From CAZELM01 sp964512995 (GTDB lineage Bacteria; CSSED10-310), in the NCBI GenBank assembly GCA_964512995.1, contig CAZELM010000006.1:62001-126000 (forward strand): a stretch of 64,000 nucleotides of DNA, read 5' to 3'. The position numbers and the translations under genes were made by a program. The notes beneath the pieces are model-generated. The model searched no databases. It was not told the origin of the DNA and was given only the letters and a program-made list of their open reading frames with translations. Positions 9,593 to 17,390 of this stretch are shown here, in pieces. Position 1 is the stretch's first letter. Every line of letters starts with the position of its first letter.

Positions 9593-10132
9593 TTATCCTT
9601 GTGTTAGATGTTGATGGAGTTGTTTCATGCGGTTTCTCAATGATCCGTCAAAAATTCGATCACCAATCTGGACATGCAATCCACCTAAAATGGAATGATC
9701 CTGGAGCCACAGTATATCGACTTGTGCTTTAAAAACACCATTCAGTTGTTTCTGAATGCGCTGGATTTCATCTGGGTCCAATGAACGAGCGGATGTGACT
9801 GTGGCCTGGATAATGCCCTTCTGACTTTTGATCTCCTGCTGGAACGCCAGAAGGATATCCGACAGCAGACTGATTCGTTTTCGTTCCACCAGAATATCCA
9901 GAAGTCGTGCCGTAATCACCGAGACGTTCAATAACCGTTTTAAATCTTGAGAGATCGAGTCGGAAATTTCCGGCAGTTTTTCGGCGCGATGGAGCAGTCT
10001 GGGGAGTTCCTCTGACTGCTCCCAGAGCGACAATAATGCTTCCGAGTCCGCAATGACCGGATCGAGCGCATTCTGTTCCGATGCCGCCTGAAAGAGGGCT
10101 TTTGCATATCGTTCCGAAAGTGATTTATGCAC
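9593..10132 (-). CDS. atpH: ATP synthase delta subunit (OSCP)
   Basis: 179 residues from the GTG at 10132. That start is chosen because AGGAGG lies 8 bases upstream and the product begins HKSLSERYAKALFQAA, the usual delta N-terminus. A longer open frame upstream has no such signal. The C-terminal signature VDILWLQDHSILGGLHVQIG is clear. It is the peripheral-stalk connector between F1 and the b subunits. Its start overlaps the end of the fused b'/b gene by 8 bases, suggesting coupled translation. Confidence 0.95.
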   Translation of the reverse strand: MHKSLSERYAKALFQAASEQNALDPVIADSEALLSLWEQSEELPRLLHRAEKLPEISDSISQDLKRLLNVSVITARLLDILVERKRISLLSDILLAFQQEIKSQKGIIQATVTSARSLDPDEIQRIQKQLNGVFKAQVDILWLQDHSILGGLHVQIGDRIFDGSLRNRMKQLHQHLTQG

Positions 10133-11132
10133 GATCGATGCCTCCTGATTTCTCAAAATGAAGGCCAAGCTGCCGGATGCAATCATCGACCAATCTGCGG
10201 TCAGTTTCTTTGTCTAAACCGGTGGAGAGCTGTTGCTGTACCATCTCCAGAGCTTTACTGACCACTTGTTCTTTGATCTGCCGTTCTGCGGCACAGGCCA
10301 GAGACTTTTTCTGATGCTGAGCGTGTTGCCGGATTCGTTCGATTTTTCCAGCCATCTCCTGGGCAGCGTTCTGCTCCTGTTCCTCAATTTCCATGTCGGT
10401 TTTTTTCTCAATAACGGAAATCTCTGATGCGATCGTATGATATCTGGTTTTTATCATCTGGAGTTGCTGATCGGCGATCTGTTTGTTTTCCGCACTTTCT
10501 TTCAATGTCCGATCAATGGCTGATGTTCTGTTCTGAAGCGCGCCGCCAATGGGTTTCCGTAACAGAACATAGAGAATTCCAACCATCAAAACGAAGTCCA
10601 CCGATCGAGCACGTTCGTTCATGCCGCCCCCATGCGTGGTCTGGTGTCCGGGATCTTCTCCCGGGCTGTGCTCCGCTGTAAATCCGGGTGGTCCGATCAG
10701 AATTCCGAGGATCATCACCGGGAGTAATTTTCGGATCATTCGGTGTGCAAGAGAACTGCTCTCGGTATCGAGTTCCGCACGGATGGAGATCATGGATTTT
10801 TGGATCTCCTGCGTATAATGAAGTTCTTCTTCTTTCAGTTCCTGTGATGTCTGGTGGAGTGTTTCTTTTGTGTGCGACTCGATGATTCGCATTTTTTCCA
10901 CATACGTTTCTTCCGCTTTGCGTTCGGCAGCCTGAAGCTGGTGTTGGATATCGGTCTGAATCTGCTGGTGTTCCCGATTCGCAGTGCCGGCAGCGTCCTT
11001 ATCTTCGGAAAGTATCCGTTTTCGCTCCGCTATTTTTGCCATTACCGGCTGATATAACAAATGATTCAATGAGAATAAGAGCGTAAGGAAGATGACGATC
11101 TGAATGAATACCGAATAATCGATGCTGACCAC
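10125..11132 (-). CDS. atpF: Fused ATP synthase b' and b subunits (peripheral stalk) in one frame
   Basis: One frame encodes two b-type subunits. Numbering is from an in-frame TTG at 11138; the preferred GTG start at 11132 is residue 3, with GGAG 7 bases upstream. Residues 8-28 are a membrane span and 30-135 the charged helical dimerisation stretch typical of b'. Residues 138-154 are hydrophobic (VMILGILIGPPGF) and resemble the signal-like start of separate atpF genes. A His/Gly-rich link (GHQTTHGGG), a second b-type span (181-196) and a second long helix follow. No stop separates the halves and no ribosome site is visible at an internal start. Most relatives have separate atpX and atpF. Subunits a and c are not in this window. 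Confidence 0.88.
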   Translation of the reverse strand: MVSIDYSVFIQIVIFLTLLFSLNHLLYQPVMAKIAERKRILSEDKDAAGTANREHQQIQTDIQHQLQAAERKAEETYVEKMRIIESHTKETLHQTSQELKEEELHYTQEIQKSMISIRAELDTESSSLAHRMIRKLLPVMILGILIGPPGFTAEHSPGEDPGHQTTHGGGMNERARSVDFVLMVGILYVLLRKPIGGALQNRTSAIDRTLKESAENKQIADQQLQMIKTRYHTIASEISVIEKKTDMEIEEQEQNAAQEMAGKIERIRQHAQHQKKSLACAAERQIKEQVVSKALEMVQQQLSTGLDKETDRRLVDDCIRQLGLHFEKSGGIDRA

Positions 11133-11134
11133 GT

Positions 11135-11986
11135 TCAATCTCCATTCAAAATTTCTAGAATACGTGCCAGATCATCTGAGGAATAATAATCCAGAGTGAT
11201 AGATCCGGTACCGTTTTTATTGGGTTTGAAAGTGATTTTCGTTGAAAATCGTCGTTTGAGAGAATCAAGGATCGATTCAATCACCGGATCCAGTGGAGGG
11301 GGATTTTTCGGGAGAGAAGCTTCCCTGGATAGTTGTTTGACCTTTGATTCGAGCATTCTCACGGACCATTGCTGTTTCGCAGCCTGAGTTCCGAGTTGAA
11401 TGATCAGATCCGGGGATTTGACGCCAAGAAGCACTTTGGCATGCCCGGTTGTCAATTCCTGAGTTTGAATGAAATGCTGGATTTCGGGAGGCAGTTTGAG
11501 CAGGCGAAGTGCATTGGCGATCGTGGCTCGGTCCTTTCCGATTTTTTGAGCGACTTCTTCTTGTGTCAGTTGGTATTCTTCCTGGAGCATTCGATAGCCG
11601 TTCGCTGCTTCCAGTGGATCCAGATCTTCCCGCTGAAGGTTCTCGATCAGAGCGGTTTCCAGTGCGGAGATATCGGAGAGGGTTTTAACAATAGCCGGAA
11701 TTCGATCCAATCCGGCCAGTTTGGCGGCACGCCATCGTCGTTCACCAGCGACCAGCTCGAAACCGGTGGCCACCGGGCGTACGACGATTGGTAAAATAAC
11801 CCCTTTTTCTTTGATGGACTCAGCCAGTTCTGAAAGTGATTCCGGGTTGAATTCTTTCCGGGGCTGAAAAGGCGTGGGTTTGATTTGTCCCAAAGGAATA
11901 TTCTGAACGTGATCTTCCGGAATGGCTTTCCGCTCCGGGATCAATGCTCCCAATCCTTTGCCAAGGGCTTTATGTTTCACGAGCAA
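11135..11986 (-). CDS. parB: Chromosome-partitioning protein ParB (CTPase, parS-binding)
   Basis: 283 residues from the TTG at 11986; a GTG 6 bases further in is equally possible, because AGGAG lies upstream of both. The N-terminus KHKALGKGLGALIPE is typical of Spo0J/ParB. The CTP-binding region includes PFQPRKEF and the arginine patch GERRWRAAKLAGL (box II). The helix-turn-helix region LTQEEVAQKIGKDRATIANAL follows and should bind parS. The C-terminal dimerisation domain is present. The start overlaps parA by 17 bases. Two perfect parS sites lie about 5 kb away, on the left side of the MBL gene, so ligand and protein are in the same region. Confidence 0.96.
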   Translation of the reverse strand: MLVKHKALGKGLGALIPERKAIPEDHVQNIPLGQIKPTPFQPRKEFNPESLSELAESIKEKGVILPIVVRPVATGFELVAGERRWRAAKLAGLDRIPAIVKTLSDISALETALIENLQREDLDPLEAANGYRMLQEEYQLTQEEVAQKIGKDRATIANALRLLKLPPEIQHFIQTQELTTGHAKVLLGVKSPDLIIQLGTQAAKQQWSVRMLESKVKQLSREASLPKNPPPLDPVIESILDSLKRRFSTKITFKPNKNGTGSITLDYYSSDDLARILEILNGD

Positions 11987-12737
11987 TTATCTCCTGAGCG
12001 AATGCCTGGTATGCGAGTGCGCCCCGGCATTGGCTGTCGTACAGAATGACAGGTAATCCATGACTGGGGGCTTCGCTGAGCCGTACATTACGGGGAATAA
12101 CGGAGGTAAACACCTGATCTTTGAAAAAAGCCCGTACTTCAGAAGAAACCTGCTCCGACAAATTCGTCCGGATATCATACATGGTCAACAGCACCCCTTC
12201 CAGTGTGAGCATGGGGTTGAGACAAGTTCTGACAAGATCGATACTTTCGAGCAGGGCGGAGATGCCTTCCAGTGCGTAATATTCGCATTGAAGCGGGACA
12301 ACGACGGAATCCGCAGCTCCCAGTGCGTTGACTGTCAGAAGGCTGAGTGATGGCGGACAGTCCAGGATAATATAATCAAATCGGTTTTTTTCCGGCTCCA
12401 AAGCATGTTTCATGATGAGATCCCGCGATGCACTCCCGACAAGTTCCACTTCCGCTCCAACCAGTTTTTTATTGGAAGGCACCAGGAAAAAGAGGTCGAC
12501 TGGACCCGGCTGGATGACCTCCTGTATGGTGAGTTGCTCCAGCATGACTTCATACATGCTTCTGCCATCGGTGGTGGATTTGTCGATGCCGGACCCACTC
12601 GTTGCATTGCCTTGAGGGTCCGAGTCCACAAGGAGTGTTTTCTTTCCTTGAACAGCCAGGCAAGCCGATACATTGATCGCTGTCGTGGTCTTGCCTACGC
12701 CTCCTTTTTGATTCGCTATTGCGATGATTTTTCCCAA
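11970..12737 (-). CDS. parA: Chromosome-partitioning ATPase ParA (Soj family)
   Basis: 255 residues from the TTG at 12737. That start gives the standard N-terminus GKIIAIANQKGGVGKTT and has GGGGGAG 6 bases upstream; an ATG two codons earlier would abut the Shine-Dalgarno sequence. The deviant Walker A (KGGVGKTT), switch region DSDPQGNAT and Walker B (YIILDCPPSLSLLT) are intact. It is an ATP-dependent, DNA-binding partner of ParB that positions chromosome origins. It is the first gene of a run that continues through parB into the ATP synthase genes with overlaps or very short gaps. Confidence 0.96.
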   Translation of the reverse strand: MGKIIAIANQKGGVGKTTTAINVSACLAVQGKKTLLVDSDPQGNATSGSGIDKSTTDGRSMYEVMLEQLTIQEVIQPGPVDLFFLVPSNKKLVGAEVELVGSASRDLIMKHALEPEKNRFDYIILDCPPSLSLLTVNALGAADSVVVPLQCEYYALEGISALLESIDLVRTCLNPMLTLEGVLLTMYDIRTNLSEQVSSEVRAFFKDQVFTSVIPRNVRLSEAPSHGLPVILYDSQCRGALAYQAFAQEIIARET

Positions 12738-12813
12738 TGTCATCTCCCCCAGACATCAACATTGAAATGAGATAGTCTATCATATTTAATTGTCGAGTCA
12801 AGATAACTAACGA

Positions 12814-12855
12814 ATACAGAGCGGCTCAATTCGGAATGCGAAGCCCGCTCTGTAT
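12814..12855. terminator. Stem-loop between kbl and parA
   Basis: An 11-base perfect inverted repeat (ATACAGAGCGG / CCGCTCTGTAT) encloses a 20-base loop that itself contains TTCG/CGAA. It lies between the end of the Kbl-type gene and the parA start. Neither strand shows a long T run directly after the stem, so intrinsic termination would be weak. It could also be a protein-binding or processing site. Confidence 0.4.
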
Positions 12856-12932
12856 ATATTCGGTTCATATGTCCACAAGCAAATCCCGGAGGATATGAGT
12901 CATCCGGAAATGAAAATCGGTTCGATCACGTT

Positions 12933-14177
12933 TCAGTTGCCATATTTCGCAATGATCTCTTTTTTACCAAGTCCCAGGATTTCGTATTTCGCGCCGATTC
13001 GCGTGAAGGCATCGATGGCCTTGTCCAGATGCTCCCTTGTATGATCAGCAGAAATCTGAATCCGTATCCGTGCCTGGCCTTTGGGAACAACCGGGAAAAA
13101 GAATCCGACGGCATAGATGCCTTCATAATAAAGATCCCGGGAGAAATCCTGTGCGAGTTGTGCATTATAAAGCATAACAGGAACGATGGGTGTTTCGCCT
13201 TTGATATCAAATCCGGCAGCCGTCATCTTCTGTCTGAAGTAAAGGGTACTTTCTTCCAGGCGATCTCGGCGTTCTGTTGAAGATGAGATGAGATCGATGA
13301 CTTTGAGTGCGGCGGAGACGATCACAGGCGGCATGGTATTGGAGAAGAGATAGGGACGACCGCGTTGACGGCAGAGTTCAACGATTTCTTTCCGGCCGCT
13401 GACACATCCGCCGGAAGCCCCTCCCAGTGCTTTTCCCAAAGTTGTCGTGATGACATCGACGCGGCCGATACAATTTTTCAGTTCATGCGTGCCGCGACCG
13501 GTTTTCCCGATGAATCCGGTGGCATGGCTGTCATCAACCGCGACCATGGCGTCGTACTTTTCTGCGAGATCGCAGATTTCATCAACGGGTGCGACGTCGC
13601 CGTCCATCGAAAAAACACCATCGGTGATGATCATTTTCAGGCGGCAATCCCCGGACGCTTCGATCAGTTTGCTTTCCAGATGTTTCATATCCAGGTGTTT
13701 ATAGACGTATTGCTGTGCCTTGCATAGCCGCATGCCATCCACGATAGATGCATGTACGAGCTTATCTGCGATGATGGCATCTTCCTGTTCCAGGACCGCA
13801 TCGAACAATCCACCGTTGGCATCCAGACAGGAGGGGAACAGAATCGTGTCCTCCATTCCCAAAAACTTCGAAAGTCTGGCTTCCAGTTGTTTATGGATAT
13901 CTTGAGTTCCACATATAAATCGGACTGAACTCATCCCATACCCACGATTATTGAGTCCTTCGTGAGCGGCTTCCAGGACCATCGGATGACTGGATAATCC
14001 CAGGTAATTATTGGCGCAGAAATTGACAACCTTCGAGAGGGGGGAGGTCGGGGGATATTCGACCACGATATCAGCACTTTGCGGGGAATGGATAAATCGT
14101 TCCTGTTTGTACAATCCGCCATCTTTTATCGTCGTCAATTCATTCTGATAGTGTTCCTTGGCTTTCTTGTATGACAT
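12933..14177 (-). CDS. kbl: 2-amino-3-ketobutyrate CoA ligase (glycine C-acetyltransferase)-type alpha-oxoamine synthase
   Basis: 414 residues, fold-type I PLP enzyme of the alpha-oxoamine synthase family. Key segments match Kbl closely: NFCANNYLGL, SVRFICGTQDIHK, DGVFSMDGDVAP, VDDSHATGF, the PLP-lysine segment TLGKALGGASGG, and GQARIRIQIS. Kbl condenses glycine with acetyl-CoA to 2-amino-3-ketobutyrate. No threonine dehydrogenase (tdh) lies beside it. Instead the gene directly follows an acyl carrier protein (35 bases) and an acetyl-CoA synthetase, so an acetyl- or acyl-ACP donor is conceivable. Serine palmitoyltransferase is a related alternative, but the sequence sits nearer Kbl. GGAG precedes the ATG. 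Confidence 0.85.
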   Translation of the reverse strand: MSYKKAKEHYQNELTTIKDGGLYKQERFIHSPQSADIVVEYPPTSPLSKVVNFCANNYLGLSSHPMVLEAAHEGLNNRGYGMSSVRFICGTQDIHKQLEARLSKFLGMEDTILFPSCLDANGGLFDAVLEQEDAIIADKLVHASIVDGMRLCKAQQYVYKHLDMKHLESKLIEASGDCRLKMIITDGVFSMDGDVAPVDEICDLAEKYDAMVAVDDSHATGFIGKTGRGTHELKNCIGRVDVITTTLGKALGGASGGCVSGRKEIVELCRQRGRPYLFSNTMPPVIVSAALKVIDLISSSTERRDRLEESTLYFRQKMTAAGFDIKGETPIVPVMLYNAQLAQDFSRDLYYEGIYAVGFFFPVVPKGQARIRIQISADHTREHLDKAIDAFTRIGAKYEILGLGKKEIIAKYGN

Positions 14178-14212
14178 AATAAAGAAACTCCTCTACGATT
14201 TTCGATATTATA

Positions 14213-14473
14213 TTACAGGTATTCTTCCAGAAGATTCAGGATATTGTTGACCGTATCAAAGGCTTCGGGAGTTGCCTTGGCATCGGGGATGTCGATCTTG
14301 TATTTTTTTTCGAGAAATCGTTTGAGTGATACCATTGAGAAGGAATCGACGATACCTCCGGATATCAAAGGCGTATCGTATTCCAGTTCCATATCATCGT
14401 CATCTTCCAGGAATTCGTCTTTTACATAGTTCAGAATTTCATCTTGCAGCATCTTTTTTTTCGATTCATTCAT
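14213..14473 (-). CDS. Acyl carrier protein, stand-alone
   Basis: 86 residues from the ATG at 14473, chosen because GGAGGA sits 7 bases upstream; an in-frame ATG five codons earlier is itself part of that ribosome site. It is acidic and four-helical. The 4'-phosphopantetheine serine lies in GGIVDSFSMVSLKRFLEKK, where the usual DSL is DSF. The Asp/Glu-rich loop (EFLEDDDDMELEYDT) is typical of carrier proteins. It is not next to fatty acid synthesis genes but between acsA and a Kbl-type enzyme, so it probably serves a dedicated acyl-transfer step rather than general lipid synthesis. Confidence 0.85.
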   Translation of the reverse strand: MNESKKKMLQDEILNYVKDEFLEDDDDMELEYDTPLISGGIVDSFSMVSLKRFLEKKYKIDIPDAKATPEAFDTVNNILNLLEEYL

Positions 14474-14513
14474 TATTCTTTCCTCCATTCAAATCTTTTC
14501 GGATCGGAAACGC

Positions 14514-14546
14514 ACGCGATCACATACTGAATGCAGGTGATCGCGT
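14514..14546. other. Perfect stem-loop between acsA and the ACP gene
   Basis: Inverted repeat ACGCGATCAC / GTGATCGCGT (10 of 10 pairs) with a 13-base loop, 41 bases upstream of the ACP start. On the transcribed strand it is followed by GCGTTTCC rather than a clean T run. It may be an intra-operon attenuator or stability element, or an operator for an internal promoter. Confidence 0.5.
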
Positions 14547-14669
14547 CGATTGAAAAAGAAACTCAGAACATAGATCCATGTTTTGCATGATAAAGCCCTC
14601 TGGAGGGCGTTGATAGTGGGCGTCCGCCATATGCTCTCGATTTTCACAAAGAATCAAGGGGCGGATGGA

Positions 14670-16379
14670 TCAATCGTTTTCGAGTGTGGAGAGGTCCCCG
14701 ATGGGTTCACCGGTTTCTCTGGCCCGAAGTACGCGGCGCATGATTTTGCCACTGCGGGTTTTAGGCAAGGAGTCGACAAAATCGATATCCTGTGGCATGG
14801 CCAGAGGAGATAATTTTTTTCGGATAAAGTTCATGATATCCAGGCTCAATTCGTCGGATGGTTCGAATTCGGGCTTGAGTGCAACAAATGCTTTGACAAC
14901 TTCCATATTGATTTCATCGGGCTTCCCGATTGCGGCAGATTCGGCTACAGCCGGGTGTTCAAGAAGAACGGATTCGATTTCGAACGGGCTGACGAGATGG
15001 CCCGCGGTATTGATGACATCATCGTCTCGACCGATAAACCAGAAATAATGATCCTGATCCAGACGGGCACGATCTCCGCTGATATACCAACCATTTTTGA
15101 ATTTCGATTCATAGACGAATTTGTTCTGCCAATAGGTGCGAAACATAGAGGGCCAGCCGGGTTTGAGTGCGAGCAGTCCGGTTTCGCCGGGACCCACAGG
15201 TTCATAGGTCTGAAGATTCAGCACGGCAGCCTGGATGCCTGGGAACGGTTTGCCCATGGAACCGGGTTTGATCTTGATACCGGGGTAATTGGCGACCATG
15301 ATGCTTCCGGTTTCCGTCTGCCACCAGGTGTCATGGAATGGTCTCCCGAAAGCTTTTTCAGACCAGATAACGGCTTCGGCATTGAGAGGTTCACCGACGG
15401 AGCAGAGGTGACGTAAGCTCGGAAACTGAAACTCCCTGACCAAATCAATGCCTTCCCGCATGAGCATTCGGATGGCGGTCGGTGCCGAGTACCATACTGT
15501 AACGCCGTATTTTTGAAGAATTTCATACCATGTCCGCGGTTTGAATCCTCCCTCATAGACCACTTGCGTCACACCATTGGCCCATGGACCGATAATGCCA
15601 TAGGAAGTTCCGGTCACCCAGCCAGGGTCAGCCGTACACCAATAGACATCTTCGGGATGGAGATCCAGTATCCATCGGGATGTGAGATATTGGGACAAGA
15701 TGGAGTTATGCACATGAAGAGCGCCTTTGGGTTTACCGGTTGTGCCGGAGGTGTAATGCAGGACGGATGGCGTCTCTGGAGTTGCCGGGAAGGGCTCAAA
15801 GTGATCGATATTGAGATCTTCCATGAGATGAGAGACTTCACCTTCTTCTTGTTTGTACCGGTTCAGGTCATGTGTTACGATGATGTATTTGAGATGCGGG
15901 AGTTTATCGCGGATTTTCCGGACGCGTTTGACAAATTTGGGTGTGGTGATTACCGCAGATGCACCCCCATCGGACAGACGGGTCAGAAGGGAATCTTCTT
16001 GAAAGGCAGAGAAAAGAGGTGCAGCGATACAGCCGGATTTCAGGATTCCGAGAAATGAAATATACAGCTCCGGCATTTTATCCATGAAAATATAAACACG
16101 CTTCCCGGGCTCCAATCCCAATTTATTCCGCAGTAAATGAGCGAATCCGTTGGAGTGGCGACGGATATCGTTATAAGTGAATGTCAGCGTTCCTTCGCCA
16201 TGTCCTTCCCAATGCATGGCGACTTTGTCTCCATACCCGAGGTTACAGATACGATCGGAGCATAATGCGCCAATATTCCAGGTATCCTGACCCAGAATAC
16301 CAAGCTCCCTTTTTGCAATGGACCAATCGAAATGCGTAATGATGTCTTCATAAGAGCCAATATTATGTTTCAGTTCCAT
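14670..16379 (-). CDS. acsA: Acetyl-CoA synthetase, AcsA type
   Basis: 569 residues, about the length of Bacillus-type AcsA. ATP-dependent activation of acetate (or a short acyl acid) to acyl-AMP and then acyl-CoA. The AMP-binding P-loop is YTSGTTGKPKGALHVH. Further hallmarks are YWCTADPGWVTGT, the W-rich DTWWQTETGS motif, SGDRARLDQDHYFWFIGR and the C-terminal catalytic lysine in PKTRSGKIMRR, which is often controlled by acetylation. AGGAG lies 10 bases before the ATG; an earlier ATG is out of frame. It is first in a probable operon with the ACP and Kbl genes, so its product could feed the Kbl-type condensation. Confidence 0.93.
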   Translation of the reverse strand: MELKHNIGSYEDIITHFDWSIAKRELGILGQDTWNIGALCSDRICNLGYGDKVAMHWEGHGEGTLTFTYNDIRRHSNGFAHLLRNKLGLEPGKRVYIFMDKMPELYISFLGILKSGCIAAPLFSAFQEDSLLTRLSDGGASAVITTPKFVKRVRKIRDKLPHLKYIIVTHDLNRYKQEEGEVSHLMEDLNIDHFEPFPATPETPSVLHYTSGTTGKPKGALHVHNSILSQYLTSRWILDLHPEDVYWCTADPGWVTGTSYGIIGPWANGVTQVVYEGGFKPRTWYEILQKYGVTVWYSAPTAIRMLMREGIDLVREFQFPSLRHLCSVGEPLNAEAVIWSEKAFGRPFHDTWWQTETGSIMVANYPGIKIKPGSMGKPFPGIQAAVLNLQTYEPVGPGETGLLALKPGWPSMFRTYWQNKFVYESKFKNGWYISGDRARLDQDHYFWFIGRDDDVINTAGHLVSPFEIESVLLEHPAVAESAAIGKPDEINMEVVKAFVALKPEFEPSDELSLDIMNFIRKKLSPLAMPQDIDFVDSLPKTRSGKIMRRVLRARETGEPIGDLSTLEND

Positions 16380-16524
16380 TCCATGAATACTCCTTATCCA
16401 TTGGTGTTATCAATGCCCGGACATTTATGAAGAACCCACTCAATCACTCTTCACCGGGGATATAAATTCCACTCGAACACTAGCATCTCTGAAACAAAGA
16501 GTCAAAAGATCCGTGTTTGAAAAA

Positions 16525-16540
16525 TGTTCCACGTGGAACA
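16525..16540. promoter_or_regulatory. parS: parS site 1 (ParB binding)
   Basis: TGTTCCACGTGGAACA, a perfect 16-base palindrome that fits the bacterial parS consensus (GTTCCACGTGGAAC variant). It lies about 4.5 kb from parB in the region upstream of acsA. A chance perfect match twice in 1 kb is very unlikely. Confidence 0.92.
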
Positions 16541-17092
16541 TTTTCCAAAATCCAATCCAGATCCCAATGGTCAACCCTTCAAAAAAACGTCACCTTAAAC
16601 ACAACCTTTGATGCGCTTTCCATGGAACACGTTACCCAAACAGCCAATGCTTCCTCCATGAACCTCAATCCGAAGAGCCCATTGTCGCAGTCCCCTTGCT
16701 GAATGTCCAAATCATCGCCAATCATCCCATTCACCATGCGACACCACTTGATCACTTCCGAAAAACAACGGCGGTTATGAAGTTTCATTGATAAATCAAA
16801 CCTTGCTACACAGAACTCCTTGAAAATGAGCCGTAGAACACGATTTAAGCAATACGTCGATAATTGAGATAAATATAGAAATATAAGTATGTCATAAGAC
16901 TTATTATTGTTTTATCAAGATTGAATTGTTTTTGGATAGAATATGGAGATCGATAAAATCAGTTAATTGACAGATTTTAGTGTCCGAAACTACCCAAAAC
17001 AGTCATGGTCTGCGATTCCAGGTTAATACGGGAGCAGATGATCGGTTATAGCTGAAATAATCACCACAGATTCAAACGGATAAGAGAATTAT

Positions 17093-17155
17093 AGTTTCCA
17101 TCAGTTCAGAAAGGAAATACCCGATCCGAGTATGTTTACTGTTCTAGACTCGCCG
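17093..17155. repeat. Direct repeat, copy 1
   Basis: A stretch beginning AGTTTCCATCAGTTCAGAAA recurs at 17286-17348. The first 40 or so bases are almost identical and the rest (TATGTTTACTGTTCTAGACT against TATGATCACTGTTATGGACT) has diverged. Each copy follows a run of the ACCAC-GAT-CGGATA element, so the repeated unit is larger than this core. Confidence 0.8.
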
Positions 17156-17195
17156 AAGATGTTCAGTACGGCGTTAGAGCAAGTTTCTTATCATC

Positions 17196-17270
17196 TTATC
17201 CGTGTCCATCTGTGTCCATCCATGGTTAGAAGAAAAGTCAACCACCGATGAACACGGATTCACACGGATA
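17196..17270. repeat. Imperfect inverted repeat of the ACCACGGAT/ACACGGATA family
   Basis: The left arm (17196-17227, TTATCCGTGTCCATCTGTGT and onward) is an imperfect reverse complement of the right arm (17240-17270, AACCACCGATGAACACGGAT and onward), with a 12-base loop. The RNA could form a long hairpin. The same arm sequences recur near 33.2-33.5 kb and at 63,432-63,502, always between genes. Confidence 0.8.
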
Positions 17271-17285
17271 GGAAAAAAGAACTAG

Positions 17286-17348
17286 AGTTTCCATCAGTTC
17301 AGAAAGGAAATACCCGATCTGTGTATGATCACTGTTATGGACTCACCG
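17286..17348. repeat. Direct repeat, copy 2
   Basis: Second copy of the direct repeat found at 17093-17155. It ends 24 bases before the second parS site. Confidence 0.8.
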
Positions 17349-17372
17349 TAAAGGAAACCAGATTGGCAAAAA

Positions 17373-17388
17373 TGTTCCACGTGGAACA
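17373..17388. promoter_or_regulatory. parS: parS site 2 (ParB binding)
   Basis: A second perfect TGTTCCACGTGGAACA palindrome, 848 bases from the first. It lies two bases beyond the stop codon of the MBL-fold gene. Paired nearby sites are the usual nucleation pattern for ParB spreading. Confidence 0.92.
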
Positions 17389-17390
17389 TC

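Larger units (their letters stand above)
16380..17390. other. 1-kb non-coding region flanked by parS sites
   Basis: No credible reading frame lies between acsA and the MBL-fold gene. The stretch holds two parS sites near its ends, an AT-rich section (about 16,840-16,990), a pair of diverged direct repeats and an imperfect long inverted repeat. I looked for clustered DnaA boxes (TTATCCACA-like) and saw none, so an origin of replication cannot be claimed. It is best described as a centromere-like segment. Confidence 0.7.

Noticed and set aside
10125..11138. A sequencing frameshift joining two genes
   Set aside because: Both halves are in one frame and the codon pattern is coding throughout the junction; a missed stop cannot be excluded, so it is noted as a check only.
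12933..14177. Serine palmitoyltransferase for sphingolipid synthesis
   Set aside because: The ACP context fits, but the sequence is much closer to Kbl in the GTQDxHK, DGVFSMDG and GKALGGASGG regions.
16380..17390. Origin of replication
   Set aside because: parS sites are present but no clustered DnaA boxes or dnaA/gidA genes are seen in the window, so only a centromere-like region is claimed.
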